From positions 992,001 to 1,056,000 of the forward strand of contig NW_023501038.1 in assembly GCF_014066305.1 (NCBI RefSeq): 64,000 bases of DNA. The letters are read 5' to 3'. Position 1 is the stretch's first letter. Each line of letters starts with the position of its first letter. Origin of the DNA: Letharia columbiana. Lineage: Eukaryota > Ascomycota > Lecanoromycetes > Lecanorales > Parmeliaceae. The position numbers were made by a program, and so were the translations under genes. Below, one piece after another: positions 1-9,621 of the stretch. A model generated the notes under the pieces. It worked only from the letters and a program-made list of their open reading frames with translations. It made no database searches and was not told the DNA's origin.

Positions 1-838
1 TAGCCAAGGAGATCAGAGCAGTGGTCTTGACTTGGTAGAGGCGATGTAGAAGATGTTTCTTGTTCGCGGAACTGTATGCGGTCCAGTAAGCATCCGACTC
101 GGTGTCCTGCTTGGGGATTCAATGAAGTTCGAAGATCGACAGGTATTAGGCCGCAACATACCTGGGAAGGATAGTGGAATGGCAATCGTGAATGTTCGGC
201 GCAGAAGTGCGAGGAGCAAATCATACAGCTTCCAATATCGCGTTCGGCTGGCTGGGTGCATGACTCATACTCGCAGTCACGAAGTGTCATGTTTTCTCTT
301 CGAGCGTTCAAGACCGGTGCGGCAGACAATCAGGGAGAATCGCGAGCAAAATCTAGGAGCGGAAGGGACAGTGAATGTAGAACGCACAAAGTCGACTTTG
401 TTGTGCTGGAGCGGATTGCCAGCTACACAAACAAATAACGTGCCTAACTGAGCTTGAGGTTACCATGGTGATCCCGCCTCTAAATTAGCTGATTTAGCTC
501 TAAACAATGCCCCGCCCACCACACCCTCGCTGTCGGCCTAGATCGCTGACGTGGAGGATCCCTCTTCCTCTCTTTCCTTCACAACCGCTATGACTAGAAA
601 AAAGTGTTCGGTCATTGAAGGGCCGTTCAAAGAAGAAGTTCTATCGAGTCAACGAGAAGTCAGGCAAGCCTCGCAGGGGAATGTTAGGACTGTACCGTGT
701 TGGTTCATGGAAATGGTTAACTTCAATAAGAATGCAAAGGAGTCATGTACAGTGGTGGCAGTAGAAGTAGGAGTGCCAGGGAGCGCTAGTGGCGAATAGA
801 CAAGTCGCTCAAGGCCATGCTTGGTAGTTATCAAGGGA
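1..838. other. No convincing gene
   Basis: Several overlapping reading frames of 60-130 codons exist on both strands (the longest on + from 53 to 451), but none has a recognisable domain, signal peptide or splice-supported continuation. Base composition is ordinary. I see no RNA gene or repeat here. Confidence 0.5.
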
Positions 839-1197
839 CGCGATACGTTGGCACCCCATTATTGATACAATGACAGAACTCCCCCCCCAACATCCGGGTA
901 CGACTTCTGGGCTGGTCGGTTAGGGCGCAGTCTCGAGTGCCTCAAGTGCTGTGGTCTTGCTACCTACAGAGTGCGTCACTCGTGAACAGGAATCTCCCTC
1001 CCTTCGGGGCCCCCTCCTGTACACACTCGCTCCTACACTGTTTGGGTGCACTGGATCTTCAGCAAGACTAGTCTTTCGGGGTTAAGGGTAAGTTGATCAG
1101 GAAAGTGCCCCTAGAAATGCGCAATAGAGTATGTCGGGTCAGACACCCCTCGTACCCGGACACTGTACCCGGATGTGAGGGGTGTCAACGTATCACA
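839..1197. mobile_element. MITE-like inverted-repeat element
   Basis: The left end reads GATACGTTGGCACCCC (from 840). The right end, read on the minus strand from about 1196, gives GATACGTTGACACCCC. Both arms then contain CATCCGGGTAC, so the arms are imperfect terminal inverted repeats of roughly 55-70 bp around about 220 bp of non-coding DNA. There is no open frame of note. No clear target-site duplication is visible. It is most likely a non-autonomous DNA transposon; the family is not identified. Confidence 0.6.
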
Positions 1198-1349
1198 TGC
1201 CTTTCGTTAAACTGAGGATAAAATGAACGCTCACCTAGTCTCCTTGGTTATGTTTTCCATTTGCTCATGAAGATTATTTCAGACTAGCATTAGCATTTCA
1301 GTGCTTCGGCCGTCCTTTGCAAAGAACCAATAGCCACCACCGACGAAGC

Positions 1350-2319
1350 TCATCTGATGCTATCTGCGACCTCATAGACAAGACTTCCCTCAAGTTCGTC
1401 CAGCATCCAGCCCTCATGTCTAAGCTCTTGCGTCTGTCCTTCAACACCAATCGACTCTCCGCGCTTTTCACTCCTCAGCTCATCATATTTCCCTTCCCAA
1501 GCGCGCGCCTCTCGCCTCGCGCCCAGCTCGCGATTCCTCTGTTTCCACAGCAACCCCAAAGCACCGAGCAATGCTAGCCCAAGCGGTACACCGACTCCAA
1601 GTCCGACCACATTAGACTTATTAGATGAAGATGGCGGATTAATGCATATTGTGGGGTCAGTGGGCGAATTTGCGGTCGTTGATGGAGCGGCTGTGGATGA
1701 GACAGTGACCGTAGCTGTTTCACTACTGTTCGGCGAGATGGAACCGGATGTCCGGTTGAATATTACTCTTCCAGCTCGCACGAAAAAGGGAGCTGTGCTC
1801 CCTTGTGTACTGTTGATGCATGCGTTGGATGATGAGTTGCCCGGTCCACAGCAAAAGGAGGAGTCCTGTTGGAACGGATAGATCGTTACGCCCCAATCGG
1901 TTTGGACTAGGAAACAGAAGTGTGAGCGTTGGTCAGTCTTGTGCACATTATGATATCCATGGGGGACAAAACAAGAGGGAGCGAGGGGACAACGATTTTC
2001 TCGCCTTTCGCATACTATCAATCAGACTAGACTTACCATCCTGACAATATTGCGGACATCCATCTCTTTCCCAGCTTTGATCTGTGCAAGAGCCCCGCCA
2101 AACGACTTCATTGCCCGTCTGGGCAAGACAGAGGCCATTGTCCAGACAGATGTCTAAAGATGGGCAGCATGCGCTCGCCAGGCGGGATGATTGAGCTCCG
2201 CAGGGGGTGTAATTGTGAGGGGACTCGGAGCCGTTTGGGAAGTAACATGTTTGTGCGCCTATTCTTGTCGCTTTCCCCAGGAAGCAGGCTGAAATCGCGA
2301 TGAAACCAAGAGCGCGCAT
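1350..2319 (-). CDS. Secreted Cys-rich protein with single membrane anchor
   Basis: Two exons, join(2319..2037, 1906..1350) on the minus strand, give 279 aa. The 130-nt intron has a GTAAGT donor and a CTGTTTCCTAG acceptor; phase 1 joins cleanly to a Val codon, giving CPQYCQDVQTDWGV. Residues 1-22 are a hydrophobic signal peptide ending before QTC. Residues 23-125 are rich in cysteine with several N-x-S/T sites. Residues 130-190 are Ser/Thr/Pro-rich. About residues 193-215 (VVGLGVGVPLGLALLGALGL) form one transmembrane helix, followed by a basic then acidic cytoplasmic tail of about 64 residues. This architecture is common among ascomycete plasma-membrane or cell-wall sensor-like proteins. The partner and exact role are unknown. 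The splice model is well supported by phase and by rejoining of the cysteine domain. Confidence 0.85.
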
Positions 2320-3360
2320 GATCGCTACAAGCCTTGAATGGAACGTTCGGCGAGCTTTTGTGTGTGGAGCGTGGGGTTCTTTTGCTGTCGAAGAGATGGC
2401 AGCCTTGAGTGAGACTTTAATGGGATGTTGAGGCTGAAGGATTCATTGCAGAACGGGGCTGTGAAGTTTCGGCTCGGATCATAGGGACGCGGCTTAGAAT
2501 GGCAGACGCCGCCATCATGCCCACCTAAGTCTTCTGCATGGCGTTCTTCACTATATAGATTGTGAGATACGTAACAGAAAGGCGGTTTTACAACTCATTC
2601 CTTGCACTAGCGTTACTACACCGTCTCTTACTCTGAGCGGGACCATGAAATGATTCGTAGCGTCATGTAGGATGACTGCGCCAGGTTCGATGCTAGGGAC
2701 GCGAAATGATCTCATACGCATCTTTAAAAGCATTGGAACCTCTCGAGATTTGGCGCCTTCCAAGACTGTCGACTTGGCGGTCCTGAGTGATTCCATCTCC
2801 CACTCCCCCTGAGGAATGCAGGATTGAAAGTCGCCAAGATGACTGATGTTTCGCAACTTTGGGGCCCATGGTTGTTGACTGGGGACCTGGTTGGTGGTAG
2901 GGGACCGTATTCCAGTAGAGTACGTAGGTTGAACCGCCCTCCGACTCCCCAAAAACCGGTTTCATCTGATAGATCACTGCGGACAAGCCGATCTTTGCAC
3001 TTTCAGCTCGTTCCATCCTCCAGATGCTGCGATGTGGCGCCTATGCTGATCTGCATGGGGCGCAATCTTTGCGGCACCTCCCTCTCGCCCTGGAATGAGA
3101 GCCTGCCACCATGAGCGATTTAAAGACGGACATCGGATGAGTTTATCCGTGCAGGAACTGCGGGATTGTTCTTCGAGCTTGGATCAGTTTACACCTACCG
3201 CTGCTTGCAGAAAGGTCTTTTATCTTCACTCTTTCCAATTGAAACGGGAAAGCATTGCAGCTCTATCCCTGTCGTAGCCCAATTGGCTGCACGTTCCAAA
3301 ACATTGCCTCAGCGGTACATACTGCTTTACAACGTCCACCACGGATAATGTTTCGCTTTT
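2320..3360. other. Intergenic, no convincing gene
   Basis: This is the 5' flank of the minus-strand membrane-protein gene. Two overlapping minus-strand frames (2551-2952 and 2693-3016) have no recognised motif and no supporting splice signals. Composition is normal up to about 3350, where it turns abruptly A/T-rich. Confidence 0.45.
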
Positions 3361-5012
3361 ACTGCTTTTTGCCGACGATCCACTTGTAGTAATTTAGTAA
3401 CTATAAAATATTAAATAGGCCATTAAATAGTCATTAAGTATCTTGAGAGTATCTCGCTACGTATAAAGAGTATGTCTTATTACCCTCAAATAACATTACT
3501 ACTATATTACTTCTTTAGCTTTCTTAATCTATCTTATTTATTTTTATTACTAGCCTTAAAGACCTTTAACTTAATATTCGAGATCCTTAATATATATTAA
3601 AGCCTTACTCTATTAAATCTTTCTTCGAATTTATTATCTTATTAGAAGAATTATAAAGAATTTCTAACTACACAACTTATAGTTTAAAATAATAAACTTA
3701 TATTTAAAAGTATTTTCGAAAAAGTTTTTTTATCGAAGATACTTTTAATACTCTTTTTTTATATTTTTAAAAATATTTTTTTTAAATTTTTTTTTTTTTT
3801 TTAAAAAAAAAAATTTTTTATATTAATATAATTCTTTTATTATAAGACGATCGTCGTTTAATATTAATCTTCGAGAGATAGATTTAATCTTTTAAATTCG
3901 ATTCTCGCTAAATAATAGTCGATTTTATTAATCTAGAAGAATATTATCGGCGTAAAGTTTAGTAATTCCTTTTAAGTTTACGAAGTCGAAGTTCTACTAT
4001 AAGCTTTAATATATAATCTTAAAAAGCTTTTAATATGTATTTATATATATTTATAGAAGTCTTTAATAAATTATGAGCTTAATAACTTTAATTTAAATTA
4101 TAGTATCTTTTAAGGAAGCTTATATACCTCTTTTAAATTTAATAAAACGAGATTAATAACTTTAAACCCGCTTAAATAACTTCGAGATAAAATATCTACT
4201 CTTATATTGATATAAATATTAATAAATAGATCTTTATTAATAGAGCTTTTTATTCTGCATTTTGATTAATAGATTTTTATATTTCTATAGAGCCTAAAAT
4301 TGTTATATCGAGGACTATAGAAGATATATCGTATAGAAAATAAATATAAAGAAAGAATCCTTCGATCGTAATATATTATAACGAATTATTATATAATATA
4401 ATATTATAGTTATTTAAAACTAATAGTTATATATAATATCGTATATTACTTTTTAATAGGGGATTAAAGACTTCTATTAATTATTATATAGTAAGCTTCG
4501 ATTTATTTAGTTTATAAACTAATAACTATTATATCTTATTTATAAGATTTATTTTACTAGTACTTTATTAATATTTACTCTTAAAGACGAGAGTTAATGG
4601 AATGGTCTAGTCTTAATATTAACAACCTTAATAATTATAACTAATTTCATTTCCTAGCTATATTTTAAAGGATATTTATCTTTAATTTTTATAATAATTT
4701 TGGTAGAGACTATTTAAACCCTTTTTTAATTTTTTTTTTATTTTATCTTACGTTAACTATTGTTTTTCTTTACCTTTTTTTTTTTTTTTTTATTATTTTT
4801 TATTTTTTTTTTTTTTTTTTTACTTTCTTTTTTTTATAAAGTCTTAACTTTTTGGCTTTTTAATTTTTTTTATTATTTTTATTATTTATATTCCCTTGTA
4901 ATATTTTAATTTGTTTTTTACTCTTTCATTAGTACTGTTTATATTTAGATATATTAATGGTGTTTTGTAATTTTTGTTTTAAGCTTGCTTTTAATATCTC
5001 GTTTATGTTTTA
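3361..5012. repeat. A/T-rich RIP-degraded repeat block
   Basis: The sequence is almost entirely A/T with long T and A runs near 3780-3830 and 4730-4870. There are no open reading frames, and CA and TG are strongly depleted while scattered CG remains. This is the expected product of repeat-induced point mutation acting on a transposon. No family can be read. The left edge with normal DNA is sharp at about 3350-3390; the right edge is the start of the next element. Confidence 0.8.
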
Positions 5013-6970
5013 TCAGTTATATAAAGAATAAGGTAGGGCTGAGCTTGGAAACCTTGAATTTGTATGTGCGCCAATCATATTCGGGTTCGCTACGCTCTTT
5101 GGTTAGACCGGCTGAGTCAGCCCGGTAGCCCTCCGCGCCTCCTCATCAAAATTTGTTGTGAAGTTTTCACTTTGAAGTACTCGCTTGCGTACTACAGTTA
5201 CTTCTAATTCCTCAAATTGTAGAGCTCGCTTTGCGCTTTCTAACGCTGTAAAAATTATGAAGTTTGCCTACTATTGGTGGGCGAAGTAGCATTTAGTAGT
5301 CACCAAACGCGTCCGGGACCGGATAATCCTTCCACCTGTTTGTGTAACCATTCTTCTTCCACCTTCTACCAATTCTACCAATTCCACCAATATAAACACA
5401 ATCGTCTTCGATACCCCTCGCCCAAAGGTTCTAACGTCTAGGCACGTACACCCCTTTCCCGCCTCTTAGGCCCCTACTGCGCCCCCAGGCGATGCTACCT
5501 CCAAGACGCGTCTTCCTCCCCAATCCGTTCTTCATCCCCTGTTTTAACCATTTTCTCAGCCGCTCAGTCAACACTACCTACCCTATCAGCTCAGCAATCC
5601 ACTTGTCAGTCGTCAGCCAGTCACTCAGTCATCTATCAGTCAGCCACTCAGCTAGCTACTCAGTCTGATACTCTGCAAGAGGAGGAGCAAGAGGAGGAAC
5701 TACAACAGGTAAATGCGGAGAACACTGCGGAGAAACCAAGCGGCAACAAGGCCACCATCGTCAAGAACACGGCTCAGCTCTCCAAGATCCCACGTCATAT
5801 TTCCAGTTCATCAAATCATCACTCAGCAAGCAACACCACTGCACTTAGCCTGTCATCCCACTACATTGAGGAGTAAGAGGAGGAACTACAACAGGCAAAT
5901 GCGGAGAACACTGCGGAGAAACCAAGCGGCAACAAGGCCCCCAGCACCAAGAACACGGCTCAGCTCTCCAAGATCCCACGTCATATACTCTCCACGGTTC
6001 CACATCAAATCATCACTCAGCAAGCGGAGAACACCACTGCAACTTAGCCTGTCATCCCCACTGCATTAAGGAGTAAGAGGAGGAACTACAACAGGCAAAT
6101 GCGGACACTGCGGAGAACACTATGGAGAACACTGCGGAGAAACCAAGCGGCAACAAGGCCACCATCGTCAGGAACACGGCTCAGCTCTCCAAGATCCCAC
6201 GTCATATGCTCTCCACGGTTCCACATCAAATCATCACTCAGCAAGCGGAGAACACCACTGCAACTTGGCCTGTCATCCCCACTGCATTAAGGAGTAAGAG
6301 GAGGAACTACAACAGGCAAATGCGGAGAACACTGCGGAGAACACTATGGAGAACACTGCGGAGAAACCAAGCGGCAACAAGGCCACCATCGTCAAGAACA
6401 CGGCTCAGCTCTCCAAGATCCCACGTCAAATCATCACTCAGCAAGCGGAGAACACCACTGCAACTTGGCCTGTCATCCCCACTGCATTGATATGGTACAT
6501 CACTGCAATGACGTCACAAGAGGAGGATCTACTGCGACGATCACAGCCAATTGGGCCTCTGCAGGAGGAACATCGGACGATACATATTTGGACGAATTGA
6601 AACCGTCCGATGTCTTGCTCTGACAGCTATTTCATTATTCGAAAGATTTCACTGCGGCAGGAGATAATGTGGGATTCACACCACTAATTAGCATGTTATC
6701 TCCATTTCTTTCCGGTATTTCGATACTTCTTGCCATAAGGACATGGCCTTTCTCTGTTTTTTGTGGGCAATTATTACGGATTAATCCTCCACACTCGATA
6801 CACCTTCCTAATTAGGCCTTAGCGCGCCTCTCTCCGCACATATATACCTGTATGTAGGTCAAAAACGCACAGCAAGCGATCAGAGTTCGATTTGACTTAG
6901 GGCTAGGGCTAAAATTCGATTTGACTTAGAAAATCCAACTTCATGAATTTAATTCATGGGCCTTTACTTG
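5013..6970 (+). mobile_element. Repeat element, copy 1, with Helitron-like termini
   Basis: The element starts TCAGTTATATAAAGAATAAGG and ends with the palindrome CATGAATTTAATTCATG followed by GGCCTTTACTTG. It is preceded by A and followed by T. A second copy lies at 15648-16096 and a third right end at 45988-46020. A TC start, a 3' hairpin about 12 nt from the end and insertion between A and T match Helitron structure, although Helitrons normally end CTRR, not CTTG. The interior holds CAGTCA-rich simple sequence (about 5565-5680) and a large tandem array (5690-6490) but no helicase, so it would be non-autonomous. It is hardly RIP-mutated compared with its flanks. An unrelated repeat class is possible. 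Confidence 0.6.
5690..6490 (+). repeat. Four-copy tandem array of ~190-220 bp
   Basis: The phrase CAACAGG(T/C)AAATGCGG recurs at 5703, 5889, 6089 and 6310, giving spacings of 186, 200 and 221 bp. The growth comes mainly from an inner duplication of a segment containing AACACTGCGGAGAA. Each unit carries the same block around AAACCAAGCGGCAACAAGG. One frame gives AEKPSGNKAT...NTAQLSKIPR repeated, but in-frame stops (TAAGAGGAGG) separate units, so this is either a decayed peptide-repeat gene or non-coding satellite. Confidence 0.75.
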
Positions 6971-7083
6971 TAAATTATAACAAAAAAAAAAAAATTTAAT
7001 TAAAGTTTTAAAAAAAAAAAAAAAGGGGGAGAAAAAAAGAAAAAAAAAAAAAAAAAAAAATTTTTTTTTATTAAAAAAAAAGT
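6971..7083. other. Homopolymer-dominated stretch
   Basis: Long runs of A, short G runs and a T run fill this stretch with almost no other content. Similar stretches sit at other repeat junctions in the window. They probably reflect low-quality consensus sequence rather than real DNA. Confidence 0.6.
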
Positions 7084-7171
7084 TATTCGCCCAACACGAC
7101 TACACTTTTCCAAATTCAGTGAACCTCTTTCAATTTTCCCTGCGCATATGGCGCACAACAAAATGTCAATC

Positions 7172-7376
7172 TCATGTGCTAATTATCAAGTGATCCGGTT
7201 TTTCTGGCCCGATGATAATCTTCCTCCTAGAATTTCTCAACGGCTTCACGATGCTTCGGCCATGTCTATCTAGTCGGTCAGTCTGGGCGCGCTTGTCGTT
7301 TAGATGCTGGGCGACAATCGAATCTGACGCAGTACCAATGGCCGTGTGCAATGGAGTGTTGGATTCATTATCTATA
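7172..7376 (-). pseudogene. Ankyrin-repeat gene remnant
   Basis: The minus-strand frame reads DNESNTPLHTAIG, then IVAQHL, then DRLDRHGRS, ending at a TGA at 7174-7172. TPLHTA is the ankyrin hallmark, and the spacing to IVAQHL and to D-x-x-G fits one repeat of about 33 residues. Upstream the frame meets stops. A possible intron (TTATAG acceptor near 7377) does not rejoin an in-phase donor. It lies next to the repeat element and homopolymer stretch ending at 7083, so it is probably the truncated 3' end of a larger ankyrin-protein gene. Confidence 0.45.
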
Positions 7377-7456
7377 ACAAAGAGTATCAGATCACGTCCA
7401 TTGAGTGGCTACCCATCCAGACTCAGCTTCTCCCGCTTTGCAGTTCCTGGATGAAG

Positions 7457-8413
7457 TTATGCCAGCCTTTCCCCCTTCATATCCTCGCGACCATCGTCGC
7501 CATCCTCAAAATCCTTCTCAACCTTCCTCTTCACCCCGCGTGTCTGTTTTTCAAACGGACCCTTAGCCTTCGTTCGACCCGACGTCCAACGGTTGGACCG
7601 CCTTGCATTGGTCCCCACGGCACATTTCTCACCTTTTGCTTTCTCATTCTCATCTTTGACAGGAGACTGCCCACCTGCTGCAGTACCTGCCCCATCTGCT
7701 TTCTGCTCTGCCTCCGGCCTAACAACGGTGATAACAAGCCCTCCAGCCTCTAAAACCGCCTTCGTCTTCTGCCACTCGACACCGAACCTTCCGCTGTTGA
7801 TCCTTACCGGACAGCACTTGCCCACCTCTTCGCCCGCTGCTCTCATCTCTGCAACTTGTTTCGCTAGGTTTTCGAGCGCCTTTCTTGTGTTTTCCACTAT
7901 TTCCTCCGGAGGCGAGACCCTTTTTCCGTAGTCGAGAGAGGTGAATAGGCAGGCTATGTAGTGAGGTGTCTTGGATGCTTGTCGCTGGTTTGTTGCAGTG
8001 GGTGGAGGAATGAGTAGGGCCGTGCCTACGAGACTGGCTTGGTGTTGTTTGACGGAGAGCTTGGAGCCCGTGGGCGATGAGAGGCAGTATGCTTGATGTT
8101 GGCGGAAGGCGTAGGGGTACTTCTGTTTGAAGGAAAAAAATGGATAGTAATGAAATAAATGTGCGAAAAGTAAATAAATAGATGGGATAATAGTTAAATA
8201 AAATAAATAAAGACCGAAAAGTTTGAAAGCGACGGCTACCCCGGAGCCCCAGGCGCCGCGGGCATTGCAGGCGTCTTTGGAACGTGGTCAGTGGGGCCGG
8301 ACGGGTTTTGGGGGGAAGGGGGTCGGTGGAAACGTACGGATTAGGATACTGTTTGGGGGCGCGGAGAAGATGTCGCCTACTTCTTCTGTGATGATTGCCA
8401 TGGCTTTTGACAT
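7457..8413 (-). CDS. Poa1-like macrodomain (ADP-ribose-1''-phosphate phosphatase family)
   Basis: Exon 1 (8413-8338) encodes MSKAMAIITEEVGDIFSAPP and is spliced (63-nt intron, GTACGT...CTGAC...AAAG) to exon 2 (8274 to about 8215), which reads HACNARGAWGSGVAVAFK. Exon 3 (8122-7457) starts KYPYAFRQHQAYC and continues through IACLFTSLDYGKR and INSGRFGVEWQKT. These blocks match the macrodomain of yeast Poa1, including the G-x-W-G-x-G phosphate loop and the CLFTS strand. The family hydrolyses ADP-ribose 1''-phosphate from tRNA splicing. A basic low-complexity tail of about 80 residues follows and may be a nuclear signal. The oddity is intron 2: the donor that keeps the whole helix (G|GTCTTT) is one base out of phase with the CAG|AAG acceptor. 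In-phase donors (GTAGCC, GTCGCT) would remove 4-6 residues. It may be a pseudogene, a sequence error or a shortened helix. Confidence 0.75.
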
Positions 8414-9621
8414 CAAGAAGTGATACGATGTGCGTTAGGGAGGGAAATTCATGATGGGTCGGTTTTGATTGCCTTGGGCTGGTGGATGTCCTTCGACGCC
8501 AAGGCTGCATGCCTGGGATGATTGTGAAAACTTGAATATTCACATCCGCCTGGAAAGCACCATGCTGACAATGAGATAGGAACAAGGGTGGTGGCCACCT
8601 CTATTGGAAACATAACCGGGCAATCCGGGGACAGTCAATCAGGGACAAGCTATTCGATTTCCGCCAGGTAGAAGTCGATCGAACGATTGGATAGGGTAGT
8701 TGGTGTGGCATCGGTCTACATTTGAGACAGTACCTGGCTCGTTCTGGATGACAAAGCACGAGTTGGCAGTAATGATGGGATTGCCGGGCGATGGAAACGA
8801 TTCCGCAGTCCCCTATTTAGTCGGAGTGGGTTTGGGACTGTAAGAGTGTTGGTCTTAGGGTCCTCGGAATGTTTACGGAAAGATCAATATCAACTTTTTC
8901 CTCTAACAATCATCCATCACACCCTTTTTGGGGATGAAAGAGTATTTAATCTCGGTATCCTCGAACTGTTTACAGAGAGAACAGTGGTATATTAGCTCAG
9001 TCTACACACTGAAACCCGCCACCTAGCCCTTCCCCTTTGCGGCCCGCAAGCCCTTGAAGTGCATGTATTGCAAATGACATTGAACTGAAAATGGTGACCC
9101 TGGTCAAGATTCTCATGCCATATCATGCTTGAGCTTAGCGTCTACTTGTTACTATGCCGAATAACATGACTCAAATTCTTGCCACAACCTAATTGGCGTA
9201 GATATCTATCTGGACTATCAGACGCACAAATCTAGCTCGCCCTTTCCTGTCCTTCCTCAGTGCAACCCAACCAATCCTTGCTCATGGCATTCAGAAGGCA
9301 GCGCAGTACCGCTCGGCTCACAAGAGGAGGCAAAGACTGATATCCTATATATCATTAAAAGACGGGCTGCAGCCGAGCTATGAAAGTGCAGAGAGGGAAG
9401 GCGGCTCGTCAACATCGTCTGCTCTATCCATCGGTCATATAGGAGAGGCACACAATGGCACCGGGTCTTCTAACGCGCGTTCCATTTCCTCTTCGGCGAG
9501 CGCCAAATTTGGTATGGTATGTGGGAAGAATTGTCAAGTATGGAGAAGATATTGTGAGTAAGTAGCCTATCCAACGGTATTATTTGATTTAGTAGAAAGG
9601 TATATAAAAGGTAGAAAATAG
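8414..9621. other. Intergenic, no convincing gene
   Basis: This stretch lies between the start of the macrodomain gene and the 3' end of the large surface-protein gene, both on the minus strand. It holds only short frames without motifs. The A/T-richer 9530-9620 part is probably 3' UTR of the latter gene. Confidence 0.5.

Noticed and set aside
53..451. 132-codon plus-strand frame
   Set aside because: No motif and no splice support; overlaps another frame of similar quality on the minus strand.
5060..5125. Possible pol III A/B boxes (GGTTCGC, GGTTAGACC) suggesting a SINE
   Set aside because: Order and spacing do not match a tRNA-type promoter, and the element has no poly-A style tail of its own.
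5713..6490. Arg-rich overlapping frames over the tandem array (MRRTLRRNQ...)
   Set aside because: They follow the repeat period, contain no domain and change frame between units; no evidence of a gene.
6896..6916. TTAGGGCTAGGGCTAAA resembling telomeric TTAGGG
   Set aside because: Only one exact hexamer plus near matches, inside a dispersed repeat element and flanked by ordinary sequence; not a telomere array.
8223..8585. Long minus-strand frame spanning the macrodomain gene in another frame
   Set aside because: Its translation has no domain; the Poa1-like blocks lie in spliced frames across the same DNA.
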